DNA of 64,000 nt. Origin: Paenibacillus puerhi. Its GTDB lineage: Bacteria > Bacillota > Bacilli > Paenibacillales > NBRC-103111. Of this stretch, positions 33,951 through 43,558 are shown piece after piece. The notes below the pieces were generated by a model that saw only the letters and a program-made list of their open reading frames with translations, searched no databases and was not told where the DNA came from. The stretch spans positions 162,396 through 226,395 of the forward strand of contig NZ_WUWM01000009.1 of NCBI RefSeq assembly GCF_009846885.1, given 5' to 3'. The translations under genes were made by a program, and so were the position numbers. Numbering within the stretch: the stretch's first letter is position 1; each line of letters starts with the position of its first letter.

Positions 33951-34358
33951 ATGAAGGAAGTGCCCGTACCCTTTGTCCGAACGAACCAATTCGGTATCGT
34001 TCTCTTCGTAGCCGCCGCCATGCTGCTGCAGGCTCCTGCCTGGATTGCGGCGCTTTGGGCGGTACAGGTGTTGACCCTGTGGCGGGGCGTGCAGGCCAAC
34101 CTGTTCGTTCAGCTGGCTGCGCCTTTACTGAAAAATAGGCTCGCCGGCGCGCAGACCGAGTCGCGCGAGCTGCAGCGGTTCAACAACTCGATAGCCGTCA
34201 TCCTGCTGACCTTGTCGCTGATCGGCTTCTGGCTCGACCGCGACGGCTGGACCGGCTACGTGTTTGCCGGCTTCGTAGCATTGGCGGCGCTCGTCGCCTT
34301 ATTAGGCTTTTGCGTGGGCTGCTTCATGTACTATCAATGGAAACGCTTGAGAAGATAG
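33951..34358 (+). CDS. DUF4395 family membrane protein
   Basis: A 135-residue protein with about four membrane helices. It begins VPVPFVRTNQFGIVLF and ends in GFCVGCFMYY, the cysteine-containing motif that marks the DUF4395 family. Family members often sit near thiol-redox or sulfur genes, but the function is unknown. The ATG at 33951 follows AAAGGAGGAAAGCGA, a strong site; an earlier in-frame start at 33873 has none. It stands between topB and a converging hemolysin-III gene. Confidence 0.75.
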   Translation: MKEVPVPFVRTNQFGIVLFVAAAMLLQAPAWIAALWAVQVLTLWRGVQANLFVQLAAPLLKNRLAGAQTESRELQRFNNSIAVILLTLSLIGFWLDRDGWTGYVFAGFVALAALVALLGFCVGCFMYYQWKRLRR

Positions 34359-34431
34359 AGAGAAGAAGATTACGCACGTTCACTCCTTCGAGCTGCCTAT
34401 GGCCGCTTCAGTTATGAAGAAGCGGGTTAAC

Positions 34432-34484
34432 TCAAAAAAAATAGTCCGCAACCCTGTAGATAAAGGAGGGGCGGACTGTTTTTG
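34432..34484. terminator. Bidirectional terminator between the DUF4395 and hemolysin-III genes
   Basis: AGTCCGC (34443-34449) pairs with GCGGACT (34471-34477). A-rich sequence precedes it and TTTTT follows, which suits both converging genes. Confidence 0.75.
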
Positions 34485-34497
34485 GATATACGGGTCA

Positions 34498-35133
34498 TTA
34501 GGCTGGCAGAACATAAAAATAGATAGAGACGAAATGGCAGATGCTCCCCAGCAGGACGAACAAATGCCAGACGGCGTGATGATAAAAAAGCTTCTTCCAC
34601 AGATAGAAAACCGTACCGAGCGTATACAGGACTCCGCCGGCTACGAGCCAGGCGATGCCGGGCTCGGGCAGTTGCTGCTGAAGCGGCTGGAAGGCGAACA
34701 TCACCATCCAGCCCATGCCTATGTAGAAGAGCGTGGACAAAACGTTGAACCTGCCCGTAAAAAACAGCTTAAACAAAATGCCTGCCAAGGCTAGGCCCCA
34801 GACAATCCCGAATAGGCTCCAACCGAGCGGACTGCGTATCGTGACCAAGAGAAACGGCGTATAGGTTCCGGCAATCAATACATAAATAGCGGCGTGATCC
34901 ATAACTTCGAAAACACGCACCCAGCGCTCCTGACGCGCGCTATGGAGCAGAGTCGAGCATACATAGAGCAGCAGCAGCGAGACACCGAAAATGGCAAAGC
35001 TGACCACGTGCCAGGGCGAGCCGTACAGCGCGGATCGGACGACTAGGAGTACGAGGGCGACTAGACTGAGGACGGCTCCGATGCCATGACTGATCGCATT
35101 GGCCCGTTCCTGCTTAAGGATAGCGGCATTCAC
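34498..35133 (-). CDS. Hemolysin III / YqfA (PAQR superfamily) membrane protein
   Basis: A 211-residue protein with seven predicted membrane helices. Conserved PAQR residues include N12 and H16 near the N-terminus (ANAISHGIG), STLLHS near 62, DHAAIYVLIAGTYTP near 79-93 and the paired histidines HHAVWHLFVLLGS near the C-terminus. This zinc-binding His pattern is shared with hydrolase-like PAQR receptors. TrhA/YqfA in E. coli affects membrane energetics; hemolysis itself is not proven for most members. It lies 58 bases downstream of the unrecognised TIM-barrel-like gene on the same strand. Confidence 0.88.
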   Translation of the reverse strand: MNAAILKQERANAISHGIGAVLSLVALVLLVVRSALYGSPWHVVSFAIFGVSLLLLYVCSTLLHSARQERWVRVFEVMDHAAIYVLIAGTYTPFLLVTIRSPLGWSLFGIVWGLALAGILFKLFFTGRFNVLSTLFYIGMGWMVMFAFQPLQQQLPEPGIAWLVAGGVLYTLGTVFYLWKKLFYHHAVWHLFVLLGSICHFVSIYFYVLPA

Positions 35134-35191
35134 TATTTATCACTCCTTCTCTATCCATTATAACCTCTTAACCGGTGAGGGGCCAAATGGG

Positions 35192-36616
35192 TTACTCGAA
35201 ACAGCCGGGAATCCGGATCTGGCAGCCGGGGGATGTTCCGTGACCTGGCATTCCTTTCAGCAGCCAGCGGTCGGGCGTATCCGTTACCCCGGAGATGTGA
35301 AGCACGAACGAACCTGCCGGGAGAGAAGCTGCTCGCAGCAGAAGGAACTGACCGTCCACCTCTATATCAGCTGAAAGGTGCTCTTGCTCCAAGCTAGGCT
35401 GCCTGTGCAGAAGTCGGCTGATCGCCGCTCGAGGCATGCCTCCGCTTCCGCTTGCATCCATTCCCGTCGCCGGCATCTCAGTCGAGATCCTGTACGCAGC
35501 CGATCGGGCAGAGTTGCTGTCGATGCGCTTGTTAAACGCCACCCTTAATTGGTTCGGCCCAGTCCGGAAGGCTTCGAGGGGAACAGGAGGATCTTCATAC
35601 ATCCAGAGGCCGATGGAATATTCGTACGCCGTCCAAAATCCGTAGCCCAGCTTATGTGTCTCTGCTGCAAAGCGTTTCACCCAGGCGGAGTTCCGCCGCA
35701 TCCGGCGGAGCGAGCCGATGTCGGTCTGGATGCCAAGGGAGACCGAAGGGAAGGCTTCCCGGAGGGGTGCGGCGAACGCTTCGTACCGGCGTGCATAGTC
35801 AGCCGGCAAGCGGGGGCGCATCCAGTCCGGCCAATGGGTTTGGAGCACGTGAGCGTCGGGACGTACCTGCCTGATCAACGAGACGGCGTCCATCCCCTGC
35901 AGCTCCCGTACGCCCATGACGGCCTCGCGACCTGCATCGACGGCTACCGACCAGGTAGCCACGTCGATGTCGCTTTGCGTTTCTCTGACGCCTCCAGCAC
36001 CATTGATCAGCTCGTCGACGAATCGATTGACCGCATCCACGCGGCACTCGATCCAGAGTGCGTACCGCTCGGGGTCCTTCTTGTAATAAAGCGGTGAGCG
36101 GACCTCCCGGAACTCGGGCAGCCGGCCGCCGCCAAACTTGCGGAAAGCCGCTTGAGCTTGAGGTCCGATGTCCCCGTACACGCCGGTAGACAAGCCATTC
36201 CATTCGGGGAAATAGCATTCCGCTACCTCTACGCCGGTAAAGGGTGCTTCGCGGACGAGCCGGGCCAGCGCTTTCTTTTTCCATGCGTTATAACCAGGAT
36301 GAAAGGGAGAGAGGCGAATATACCCGTCATGGACCGGCTTTATTAGCTCCATCTGCCACTGGCCCCAGCCCGAAGGAAGATGAGCGGAGGAATAGGCCCC
36401 GTTGCCGAGAACCATGGCCCAAACCTGCAGCCCCTGCTCGCGCAGCGCCTGTACGAGCGCGCTGTTGATGCGCGTTTCGTCCGTGACGAAAACTCTCACG
36501 GCTTCGTATCCGGCGGCAGCCAACTCGGCAGCTACGCTGCCCGGGCTCCGTTCCGTATAATACGCGAACGACGGATCGATTTGGATGGTAGCCTTTCCAA
36601 GGAATTGCTTGTTCAT
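35192..36616 (-). CDS. Unrecognised protein, probable TIM-barrel glycosidase-like fold with C-terminal beta domain
   Basis: A 474-residue protein without a signal peptide. I do not recognise the family with confidence. Alternating strand/helix segments over residues 1-345 (AVRVFVTDETRINS, VWAMVLGNG, FTGVEVAECYFPEWNGL, GFWTAYEYSIGLW) look like a beta/alpha barrel. Candidate acidic residues are E-x-x-E in VEVAECYFPEW. The last 115 residues look like an Ig-like or fibronectin-like beta domain (NQLRVAFNKRIDSNSA). AAGGGGGATGACCC precedes the ATG. It could be a cytoplasmic carbohydrate-active enzyme; function is open. Confidence 0.55.
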   Translation of the reverse strand: MNKQFLGKATIQIDPSFAYYTERSPGSVAAELAAAGYEAVRVFVTDETRINSALVQALREQGLQVWAMVLGNGAYSSAHLPSGWGQWQMELIKPVHDGYIRLSPFHPGYNAWKKKALARLVREAPFTGVEVAECYFPEWNGLSTGVYGDIGPQAQAAFRKFGGGRLPEFREVRSPLYYKKDPERYALWIECRVDAVNRFVDELINGAGGVRETQSDIDVATWSVAVDAGREAVMGVRELQGMDAVSLIRQVRPDAHVLQTHWPDWMRPRLPADYARRYEAFAAPLREAFPSVSLGIQTDIGSLRRMRRNSAWVKRFAAETHKLGYGFWTAYEYSIGLWMYEDPPVPLEAFRTGPNQLRVAFNKRIDSNSARSAAYRISTEMPATGMDASGSGGMPRAAISRLLHRQPSLEQEHLSADIEVDGQFLLLRAASLPAGSFVLHISGVTDTPDRWLLKGMPGHGTSPGCQIRIPGCFE

Positions 36617-36656
36617 GGGTCATCCCCCTTACGAGCTGGAGTGGCTGATCATTGCC

Positions 36657-36667
36657 GTAATATTTAC
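36657..36667. promoter_or_regulatory. Candidate Zur box
   Basis: GTAAT-A-TTTAC differs by one base from the GTAATnATTAC core of Bacillus Zur boxes. It lies 6 bases upstream of the -35 of the CobW-Zur unit. The outer parts of the consensus are not well matched. Confidence 0.4.
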
Positions 36668-36673
36668 TTTTAA

Positions 36674-36702
36674 TTGACTTTCGAGTCTGTCAAGCATACA
36701 AT
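36674..36702 (+). promoter_or_regulatory. Promoter of the CobW GTPase-Zur unit
   Basis: TTGACT (36674-36679), a 17-base spacer and TACAAT (36697-36702), with the start codon 27 bases further on. Confidence 0.75.
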
Positions 36703-36729
36703 TTGAAGAAAAACGGAGGGATTGCTCTC

Positions 36730-37851
36730 ATGAACCCGGATCAATCGCTAACTGATTCTACTTCCACTTTGCAGACGGCTCCGCAAGCTATCCCTGTTCA
36801 TATATTGAGCGGCTTCCTCGGAAGCGGCAAGACGACGCTGCTGACGCGGGCGCTCGATTACTACAAGCTGAACGGGCGTCGACCGGCGGTGCTCATGAAT
36901 GAGCTGGGCGAAGTCAATCTCGACGGCATGCTGCTGGATGCAGAGGTGCCGACGACGGAAATGCTGGGCGGCTGTATATGCTGCACGGTGCGGGGCGACC
37001 TCGGGATGGAGCTGAAGCAGCTGATCGATGAGCATCAGCCTGACGTGATTTTTGTTGAATCGACGGGGGCGGCTAATCCGATCGAAATGCTGGACGGCGT
37101 GACCGACGCTTCTCTGCTGACGCATGTGAAGCTTGCTTCCGTCATTACCGTAGTGGATGCCGCCCAGCTGTCCGAGAAGCTGCATACGCCGCGTTCCAAA
37201 ACGTTTCGCCTTATGTCCGACCAGATCCGCTGCGCAACCCTGTTGCTGCTCAATAAGACCGATCTGGTGCCTCAAGCGGAATGGGCTGGGCTGGAAGCGG
37301 CCGTTCGCGAGCTGAATGACACGGCTCCGATGCTGCCCACGATCCGCAGCGAGATGGACTTTACCTTATTCGATAAGCTGGAGCGAGGCTCAGTGACGCT
37401 CGCAACCGGAGCGGCATCTGCCTGCTCCTGCGGCAGCCCGGGCGAGGGTATGAATCAAGGGCATGAACATGAGTCTCATGCGCCCTCATGCGCCCATTCG
37501 CTTGCGGGGGAGGGGGCATCCGCCCATTCACCGCATGCCAGCCATGAGCATGTGATGGCCTACACCCATTATTTTAGCGGACCGATCGATAGCGAGCAAT
37601 TCGAAGCGCTGATAGGCCGGCTGCCTCAGGACATCTTCCGGGCTAAAGGCATATTGCGTTTCACCGATACGGCAAGTCCGTTCATGTTTCAATACGCTTA
37701 CAGGCAGGCTGATTTTATCAAAATCGCCCCGAAGGCAGAGGTGCCCAGCGTAGCGGTCTTTATCGGCGAGCATTTCGACAAGACTTGGCTGGAGCATCAG
37801 CTCGCGGAGCTTGAAGCGGGGGAACACGCTCCAGACGGCTCCCTTTCTTGA
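36730..37851 (+). CDS. CobW/ZNG1-family GTP-binding metallochaperone with His-rich insert
   Basis: A 373-residue G3E GTPase. The P-loop is GFLGSGKTT (28-36), the metal-binding CxCC motif is GGCICC (C82, C84, C85), and NKTDL is the guanine-specificity loop (near 177). A His/Cys-rich stretch at about 235-278 (HEHESHAP... HSPHASHEH) precedes the CobW_C domain. Such proteins deliver zinc to client enzymes when zinc is scarce. The ATG at 36730 has GGAGGG upstream; a TTG at 36703 is less likely. It is followed after 65 bases by zur, which supports a zinc role. Confidence 0.88.
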   Translation: MNPDQSLTDSTSTLQTAPQAIPVHILSGFLGSGKTTLLTRALDYYKLNGRRPAVLMNELGEVNLDGMLLDAEVPTTEMLGGCICCTVRGDLGMELKQLIDEHQPDVIFVESTGAANPIEMLDGVTDASLLTHVKLASVITVVDAAQLSEKLHTPRSKTFRLMSDQIRCATLLLLNKTDLVPQAEWAGLEAAVRELNDTAPMLPTIRSEMDFTLFDKLERGSVTLATGAASACSCGSPGEGMNQGHEHESHAPSCAHSLAGEGASAHSPHASHEHVMAYTHYFSGPIDSEQFEALIGRLPQDIFRAKGILRFTDTASPFMFQYAYRQADFIKIAPKAEVPSVAVFIGEHFDKTWLEHQLAELEAGEHAPDGSLS

Positions 37852-37916
37852 CGGAAGACGCCGGGTAGGGCATTATTAGAAGAAAGACGCTAACGATGCT
37901 TAGAGAAGAGGTCGCT

Positions 37917-38447
37917 ATGGGAACACATGAACATAAGCACGAACATGAACGCGAGCATGCTCATGAGCATCATCACGAGCATGGTCAAGACCAAGAGCCG
38001 GATGTTCAGGAATTAATCCGCGATATCATCAGCGCCATGTCATCCAAGGGCTGGCGGATTACGGACCAGCGCAAAAGCCTGGCTGCCTTGTTCGCCGAGT
38101 CCCCGGGTTACTTGTCGCCCAAGGATGTCTACGATTATATGCGAACGTCATACCCTGGCGTGAGCTTTGATACGATATACCGCAACCTGCGCCTGCTCAG
38201 CGAGATGGGCGTATTGGAGCAAATTTATTTGAACGACGGGCTGAAGTTCCGGGCTCGCTGCCGATCTCATCATCATCATCATCTGATCTGCCTGAGCTGC
38301 GAGAAGACGATTCCGTTCGAATTTTGCCCGATGAAGCATATGCCGAATTTGCCGCGGGATTTCCGTATCGTCAACCATCGCTTCGATATTCTGGGGTATT
38401 GTCAGGACTGTAGTCCGTCAGGAGAAGCTATGGCGGAAGGGAATTAA
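37917..38447 (+). CDS. zur: Fur-family regulator, probably Zur, with His-rich N-terminus
   Basis: A 176-residue winged-helix regulator. Residues 4-22 hold ten histidines in HEH-type repeats, an unusual tail that may bind or buffer zinc. The DNA-binding domain spans about 30-110 (GWRITDQRKSLAALF; VSFDTIYRNLRLLSEMG). A histidine cluster RSHHHHHLICLSCEK and CQDC near the end form the regulatory and structural zinc sites. The ATG at 37917 is preferred over 37896 because AGAAGAGG lies 5 bases before it. Pairing with a CobW GTPase argues for Zur rather than Fur or PerR. Confidence 0.82.
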   Translation: MGTHEHKHEHEREHAHEHHHEHGQDQEPDVQELIRDIISAMSSKGWRITDQRKSLAALFAESPGYLSPKDVYDYMRTSYPGVSFDTIYRNLRLLSEMGVLEQIYLNDGLKFRARCRSHHHHHLICLSCEKTIPFEFCPMKHMPNLPRDFRIVNHRFDILGYCQDCSPSGEAMAEGN

Positions 38448-38470
38448 GTAAGGAATAGAGGGCTCTAGCA

Positions 38471-38511
38471 AACCTGTATGCACCGTGAAAGCGGAGCATG
38501 CAGGTTTTTTT
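38471..38511 (+). terminator. Terminator after zur
   Basis: AACCTGTATGC (38471-38481) pairs with GCATGCAGGTT (38496-38506), with one G-U pair, followed by a T run. Confidence 0.8.
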
Positions 38512-38543
38512 CTGCATGCCCCATAATTTTATCCAAAAAACAA

Positions 38544-38573
38544 TTGACAGGACGAAAAGGCGAATGATAATAT
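38544..38573 (+). promoter_or_regulatory. Promoter of the sulfate transporter operon
   Basis: TTGACA (38544-38549), an 18-base spacer and TAATAT (38568-38573). The leader to the first gene is about 150 bases. It contains TTATCGGAATTATAA (38594-38608), whose GGAATT core recalls CymR cysteine-repressor sites; that is a weak suggestion. I see no S-box riboswitch. Confidence 0.6.
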
Positions 38574-38729
38574 ACATCCATAACAAAGTAAGTTTATCGG
38601 AATTATAAGTTAGTGACCGGACGACCGGAGCGCTTATGTCGGGCTAGGACTTGCAAGACTTGCAGTCTCAGCTTCCGTAAACTTCATCCAAATCATAAGT
38701 TTTATTGATAAAAGGGGAGAGAAGTTCTT

Positions 38730-39842
38730 ATGTCAACTCTACAAAAAAGCGCGCTTCGGTCTTTCGGTAAATGGTCTTTATTCGGAGCTTTAACCATATC
38801 CTTAATCGGTCTCACCGCATGCGGCGGAGGAAGCGGGACGAAGGCAGGAAGCGGCGGAGCCTCACCGGCGCCTGCGGATAACTCCAAGCCTGCTGTAGCT
38901 GCTAAGCCGGCTGTCGAGCTGCTGAATGTCTCCTATGACCCTACCCGCGAGCTTTATGTGAGCTATAACAAAGCGTTCGCCGCTTATTGGAAAAATAAAA
39001 CCGGTCAAGACGTTACGATCAAGCAATCTCACGGAGGCTCCGGCAAGCAGGGCCGATCCGTTATCGACGGTATTCAAGCCGATGTGACTACTTTGGCACT
39101 CGCCTACGATATCGATGCGATTCAAGAAGCAGGAGTGATTAATCAAGGCTGGCAAAGCAAGCTGAAGGACAACAGCACACCGTATACGTCCACCATCGTA
39201 TTCCTGGTGAAGAAAGGAAATCCCAAGGGAATTAAGGATTGGGACGATCTGATCAAGCCTGGCGTCCAAGTCATCACACCGAATCCAAAAACATCAGGCG
39301 GTGCTCGCTGGAACTACCTGGCAGCCTGGGGCTACTCCTATCAGAAGAACAACAAGGATGAGACCAAGGCGCTTGAGTTCGTCCAGCAGCTATTCAAAAA
39401 CGTACCCGTACTCGATTCCGGAGCTCGCGACGCGACCAACACGTTCGTACAAAAGGGTATCGGCGACGTCCTGCTTGCCTGGGAAAATGAAGCGTATCTG
39501 TCCATCAATGAATTCGGCAAAGACAAATTCGAGATCGTAACGCCTTCGATCAGCGTGCTGGCGGAACCTCCGGTCGCCGTCGTTGATAAGGTCGTCGACA
39601 AGAGAGGCACGCGCGAGGTAGCGCAAGCTTATCTGGAATATTTATATTCAGAAGAGGGGCAGGAGATTGCTGCCAAGAACTATTATCGTCCGCGTCTCGA
39701 ATCCGTGGCTAAGAAATATGAAAACCAATTCGCCAAAGTCAATCTGTTCACGATTAACGATGAGCCGTTCGGCGGCTGGGCGAAAGCGCAGAAAACCCAT
39801 TTTAGCGACGGCGGGACCTTTGACAAAATCTATAAACCGTAG
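38730..39842 (+). CDS. sbp: Sulfate ABC transporter substrate-binding lipoprotein
   Basis: A 370-residue lipoprotein with lipobox GLTA-C31 and a short Gly/Ser/Pro linker. The mature part has sulfate-binding motifs: [12 protein letters not shown] (about 64-75), QSHGGSGKQ (about 97-105), [12 protein letters not shown] and [18 protein letters not shown]. It captures sulfate or thiosulfate outside the membrane and delivers it to the CysTWA transporter encoded next. GGGGAGAGAAG precedes the ATG. It is first in the operon. Confidence 0.94.
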   Translation: MSTLQKSALRSFGKWSLFGALTISLIGLTACGGGSGTKAGSGGASPAPADNSKPAVAAKPAVELLNVSYDPTRELYVSYNKAFAAYWKNKTGQDVTIKQSHGGSGKQGRSVIDGIQADVTTLALAYDIDAIQEAGVINQGWQSKLKDNSTPYTSTIVFLVKKGNPKGIKDWDDLIKPGVQVITPNPKTSGGARWNYLAAWGYSYQKNNKDETKALEFVQQLFKNVPVLDSGARDATNTFVQKGIGDVLLAWENEAYLSINEFGKDKFEIVTPSISVLAEPPVAVVDKVVDKRGTREVAQAYLEYLYSEEGQEIAAKNYYRPRLESVAKKYENQFAKVNLFTINDEPFGGWAKAQKTHFSDGGTFDKIYKP

Positions 39843-39860
39843 CAGGGAGAGACAACCGGT

Positions 39861-40697
39861 ATGAAAAAAGCTTGGAAAGAGCGCAGTATTTTACCCGGGT
39901 TTGGGCTGTCGATGGGTTTTACTGTATTATACTTGAGCCTGATTGTGTTGTTCCCGCTATCTGCCATATTTATCAAGACCTCCGGCATGGGATGGGCCGA
40001 CTTCTGGGCTACCGTATTCGATGACCGGGTCGTCGCCGCGTTGAAAATCAGCTTCGGAACGGCCTTCACTGCCGCGCTTATCAATGCCGTCTTCGGCTTT
40101 ATCGTCGCCTGGGTGCTGGTCAGGTATTCGTTCCCGGGGAAGCGTGTCGTCGATGCGCTGGTCGATCTGCCTTTTGCTCTGCCAACCGCTGTCGCGGGTA
40201 TCGCCTTGACGACGATTTACTCGCAGAATGGCTGGATCGGCAAGCTGATCGAGCCATACGGCATCAAGGTCGTATTCACGCCGCTTGGGATTACGCTGGC
40301 TCTGACCTTCATCGGCATCCCGTTCGTCGTTCGAACGCTGCAGCCGGTCATTGAGGAGCTGGAGAAGGAAGTGGAGGAAGCCGCGGTCAGTCTCGGTGCT
40401 GGCCGCTGGCGGACCTTCCGTTCGATTATTTTCCCGGCGCTGCTGCCGGCCCTGCTTACCGGCTTCACGCTGGCTTTTGCCCGAGGGGTAGGGGAATACG
40501 GCTCCGTCGTATTTATCGCAGGCAATATGCCGATGAAGACCGAGATAGCGCCGTTATTGATCATGACGAAGCTGGAGCAATATAATTACGCCGGAGCTAC
40601 CTCGATCGCGCTGGTCATGCTATTGATTTCCTTCGTCACCCTGTTCGTCATCAATCTCATACAGTGGCGGGCTAACCGACGCTTCACGACAGCATAG
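39861..40697 (+). CDS. cysT: Sulfate ABC transporter permease CysT
   Basis: A 278-residue permease with six predicted helices. Recognisable segments are [19 protein letters not shown], the coupling-loop motif [20 protein letters not shown] and [16 protein letters not shown], all diagnostic for CysT/CysU. It forms the membrane channel with CysW. It starts 18 bases after the binding-protein gene. Confidence 0.95.
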   Translation: MKKAWKERSILPGFGLSMGFTVLYLSLIVLFPLSAIFIKTSGMGWADFWATVFDDRVVAALKISFGTAFTAALINAVFGFIVAWVLVRYSFPGKRVVDALVDLPFALPTAVAGIALTTIYSQNGWIGKLIEPYGIKVVFTPLGITLALTFIGIPFVVRTLQPVIEELEKEVEEAAVSLGAGRWRTFRSIIFPALLPALLTGFTLAFARGVGEYGSVVFIAGNMPMKTEIAPLLIMTKLEQYNYAGATSIALVMLLISFVTLFVINLIQWRANRRFTTA

Positions 40698-40715
40698 GAC
40701 GGAGGAGAAGAATAG

Positions 40716-41603
40716 ATGGCCGGATATGTAACGACAACGACCAAGGCGGCGCCGGCAGTTTCCAGCCGTCCCCGCCATATTACGGAAGCGCCGTTAGTAA
40801 AATTCATCCTGATCGGAATCGCTCTGCTGTTCCTGGGACTGCTGCTTGTCCTGCCGCTGATCAGCGTATTCGCCGAAGCTTTCCGCAAAGGCTGGGAGGT
40901 ATACCTCGCCGCATTGACCGAGCCGGACGCCGCGGCCGCGATATGGCTTACCCTCCAGGTAGCGGTTATCGCCGTTCCCTTGAATCTCGTATTCGGGATC
41001 GCGGCGGCCTGGGCGATAACGAAGTTCCGCTTTAAAGGAAAAAACCTGCTGCTGACCTTGATCGATTTGCCATTTGCGGTATCGCCGGTTATTGCCGGTC
41101 TGATCTTCGTCCTGCTATTCGGTGCGAGGGGCTGGTTCGGACCCTTCCTACAGGAGCATGATATAAAAATCTTGTTTGCCCTCCCCGGGATCGTGCTCGC
41201 AACGATCTTTGTAACCTTCCCGTTCGTGGCGCGAGAGCTTGTTCCCTTAATGCAGGCACAAGGAACCCAGGAGGAGGAAGCGGCCGTCACGCTCGGAGCA
41301 AAGGGCTGGCGGGTGTTCTGGAAAGTGACGATTCCGAACATCAAGTGGGGCCTGCTCTACGGCATCATTCTCTGCAACGCGAGAGCGATGGGCGAGTTCG
41401 GAGCCGTATCGGTCGTCTCCGGTCACATCCGCGGCGAGACGAATACGATGCCGCTGCATATTCAAATTTTGTACAACGAATATAATTTTGCCGGATCGTT
41501 TGCGATCGCATCGCTGCTCGTCCTGCTCGCCGTCGTGACCCTGCTGGTCAAATCGGCCGTCGAATGGAAGCATGCCCGAGAGCAAAGCCGGGAAGGGGAA
41601 TAA
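40716..41603 (+). CDS. cysW: Sulfate ABC transporter permease CysW
   Basis: A 295-residue permease, the second channel subunit. It shows [20 protein letters not shown], the coupling loop [20 protein letters not shown] and the CysW-typical [22 protein letters not shown]. About 30 residues at the N-terminus form a charged cytoplasmic extension. It lies 18 bases after cysT and just ahead of cysA. Confidence 0.95.
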   Translation: MAGYVTTTTKAAPAVSSRPRHITEAPLVKFILIGIALLFLGLLLVLPLISVFAEAFRKGWEVYLAALTEPDAAAAIWLTLQVAVIAVPLNLVFGIAAAWAITKFRFKGKNLLLTLIDLPFAVSPVIAGLIFVLLFGARGWFGPFLQEHDIKILFALPGIVLATIFVTFPFVARELVPLMQAQGTQEEEAAVTLGAKGWRVFWKVTIPNIKWGLLYGIILCNARAMGEFGAVSVVSGHIRGETNTMPLHIQILYNEYNFAGSFAIASLLVLLAVVTLLVKSAVEWKHAREQSREGE

Positions 41604-41608
41604 CGCCT

Positions 41609-42670
41609 ATGCATATCGTTGCCAAACACTTGACGAAAAGCTTTGGCAGCTTCCAAGCGACCAAAGATGTCAGTTTCGAGATCGAGAAGGGAAAGCTGAT
41701 CGGGCTGCTAGGACCTAGCGGCGGCGGGAAAACGACGATTCTGCGCATGCTCGCAGGGCTGGAAGAGCCGGACTCCGGCGACATCCTCTTCCACGGCAAG
41801 CGGGTAAATGAAGAGCCGCCTCAAGCCAGAGGCATCGGCTTCGTCTTTCAAAACTATGCCTTGTTCCGGCATATGAGCGTTTTCGATAACATCGCCTTCG
41901 GCCTTACCGTCCAAAAACGGAGCAAGGCGCAAATTAAGGAGCGTGTGCAGGAGCTTATCGAGCTGACCGGCCTGAAGGGAATGGAAAAGCGCCTTCCCCA
42001 TCAGCTGTCAGGCGGACAGCGTCAGCGGGTCGCCTTCGCCCGGGCGATTGCACCCGAGCCGCAGCTGCTGCTGCTCGACGAGCCCTTCGCGGCTATCGAC
42101 GCCAAGGTCCGCAAGGAGCTTCGCACCTGGCTCAAGGATATGATCGACCGGGTAGGAATTACGACGATCTTCGTAACTCATGATCAGGAGGAAGCCGTCG
42201 AGGTCGCGGATCAGATCATGATCATCCACGACGGCAGGCTTGAGCAGCAGGGGACGCCGATCGATATTTACAAGCATCCTAGAACGCCTTTCGTGGCCGG
42301 ATTTATCGGAGAGTCGAATCCGATCGAGGATATTTCCAATCTGAAGGGCTTTGATCCGAATCGTCTTCCGGGAGCGAAGGCGATCATCCGACCGGAATTT
42401 ATCGAGCTGGGAACCCGGGACGAGATTAGTTTTCCTTCCGCCGCCGAGCGCGGCATCGTGAAGCATGTCTACTTCCGGGGAATTCACTGGCAGATCGAGG
42501 TGGAGGTGGAAGGAGACCGGCTGTTTGCCTACCGGTCGCTGGAGCTTCCCGAGCTGCATGTGGGCGACGAAGTGGCTGTATTGATCCACAGGCTCTATTT
42601 ATTTAATGAAAAAGAACAGCTCATCCTGGAGAACGATCTAAAGGTTGATCCATTACCTGTTCATATTTAA
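41609..42670 (+). CDS. cysA: Sulfate ABC transporter ATP-binding protein CysA
   Basis: A 353-residue ATPase. Walker A is GPSGGGKT (35-42), the signature is LSGGQRQR (near 132), Walker B is LLLLDEPFAAID (near 152) and the switch is FVTHDQEEA. The C-terminal 120 residues form a TOBE-like regulatory domain (PEFIELGTRDEISFP... YRSLELPELHVGDEV). The ATG at 41609 has GGGAAGGGG upstream; the longer open frame overlaps cysW and is not conserved. It drives sulfate import with CysT/CysW. Confidence 0.95.
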   Translation: MHIVAKHLTKSFGSFQATKDVSFEIEKGKLIGLLGPSGGGKTTILRMLAGLEEPDSGDILFHGKRVNEEPPQARGIGFVFQNYALFRHMSVFDNIAFGLTVQKRSKAQIKERVQELIELTGLKGMEKRLPHQLSGGQRQRVAFARAIAPEPQLLLLDEPFAAIDAKVRKELRTWLKDMIDRVGITTIFVTHDQEEAVEVADQIMIIHDGRLEQQGTPIDIYKHPRTPFVAGFIGESNPIEDISNLKGFDPNRLPGAKAIIRPEFIELGTRDEISFPSAAERGIVKHVYFRGIHWQIEVEVEGDRLFAYRSLELPELHVGDEVAVLIHRLYLFNEKEQLILENDLKVDPLPVHI

Positions 42671-42691
42671 TCGGCAAGAGAGGGATTCGCT

Positions 42692-43525
42692 ATGGAACAT
42701 CACATCACGATACAAAGCGGCAGCGTCGAGCTCGCGGCCACACTTCACTATCCGGACCTCGGGGAGGGGAAGGACGGACAGACGTCCGGCGACCGCCTCC
42801 CGGTCGTCATCATCGCCCACGGCTTCATCGGCAGCCGGATCGGCGTAGACCGTCTGTTCGTCCTCACGGCGAGGGAACTGGCGAGACATGGCTATATGGT
42901 GCTCCGCTTCGACTATGGCGGATGCGGCGAGAGCACAGGCGAGTACGGAGAAGGAGGCCTCGACGAGCTGATCGATCAGACACGCAGTGTCATCGACTAC
43001 GTGCATGGCATCGACTGCATAGACCCCCAGCGGGTCGTGCTGCTCGGCCATAGCCTCGGCGGCGCCGTCGCTTTGCTCACCGCCGCCCGAGACAAGAGGG
43101 TGAAGACGCTGGTCATGTGGTCTTCCGTAGCCTACCCTTTCAATGATATTGTCGGCATAACCGGGAAGAATGCCTATGAGCAGGCTGTGCAATCAGGCTC
43201 TACCGATTATTTGGGCTATTCCCTCAAGCCGGTATTTTTCGAAAGCTTAACGCGGCACCAGCCCTTTGAGCAGCTGCGGAAGTTCGGCGGCGATGTGCTG
43301 CTGGTACATGGAACGTCAGACGAAGTGATACCGGTGGATTACTGCTTCTTGTATCAGAAGCTGTTCTGGCTGCGCAGTCAGGGCCAGTGCGATAAGGAAG
43401 TCATCTTTCAAGCGGATCATACTTACTCGGGCGGTCATGCCAAGGAGCAGCTTATTTCGAAAACACGGGATTGGCTGTTGGTCCAGGATAAGCGCAAGCT
43501 TGATTGGAATGACTGGACGATTTAA
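42692..43525 (+). CDS. Alpha/beta hydrolase in the sulfate operon
   Basis: A 277-residue serine hydrolase. The nucleophile elbow is GHSLGG (S121), the acid is D210 (HGTSDEV) and the base is H243 (ADHTYSGG). An HGF oxyanion motif is at 43-45. It resembles esterases and dienelactone-hydrolase-like enzymes that lack a signal peptide. It starts 21 bases after cysA with AGAGAGGG upstream, so it is probably expressed with sulfate uptake. A role in releasing sulfur from organic esters is possible, but only the position supports it. Confidence 0.85.
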   Translation: MEHHITIQSGSVELAATLHYPDLGEGKDGQTSGDRLPVVIIAHGFIGSRIGVDRLFVLTARELARHGYMVLRFDYGGCGESTGEYGEGGLDELIDQTRSVIDYVHGIDCIDPQRVVLLGHSLGGAVALLTAARDKRVKTLVMWSSVAYPFNDIVGITGKNAYEQAVQSGSTDYLGYSLKPVFFESLTRHQPFEQLRKFGGDVLLVHGTSDEVIPVDYCFLYQKLFWLRSQGQCDKEVIFQADHTYSGGHAKEQLISKTRDWLLVQDKRKLDWNDWTI

Positions 43526-43558
43526 CAAATTGTAGAGGGTACCGGGAGGGATAATGAA

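Noticed and set aside
38580..38729. SAM (S-box) riboswitch before the sulfate operon
   Set aside because: The conserved GAGGGA and GGCAACC elements are missing and there is no leader terminator with a T run.
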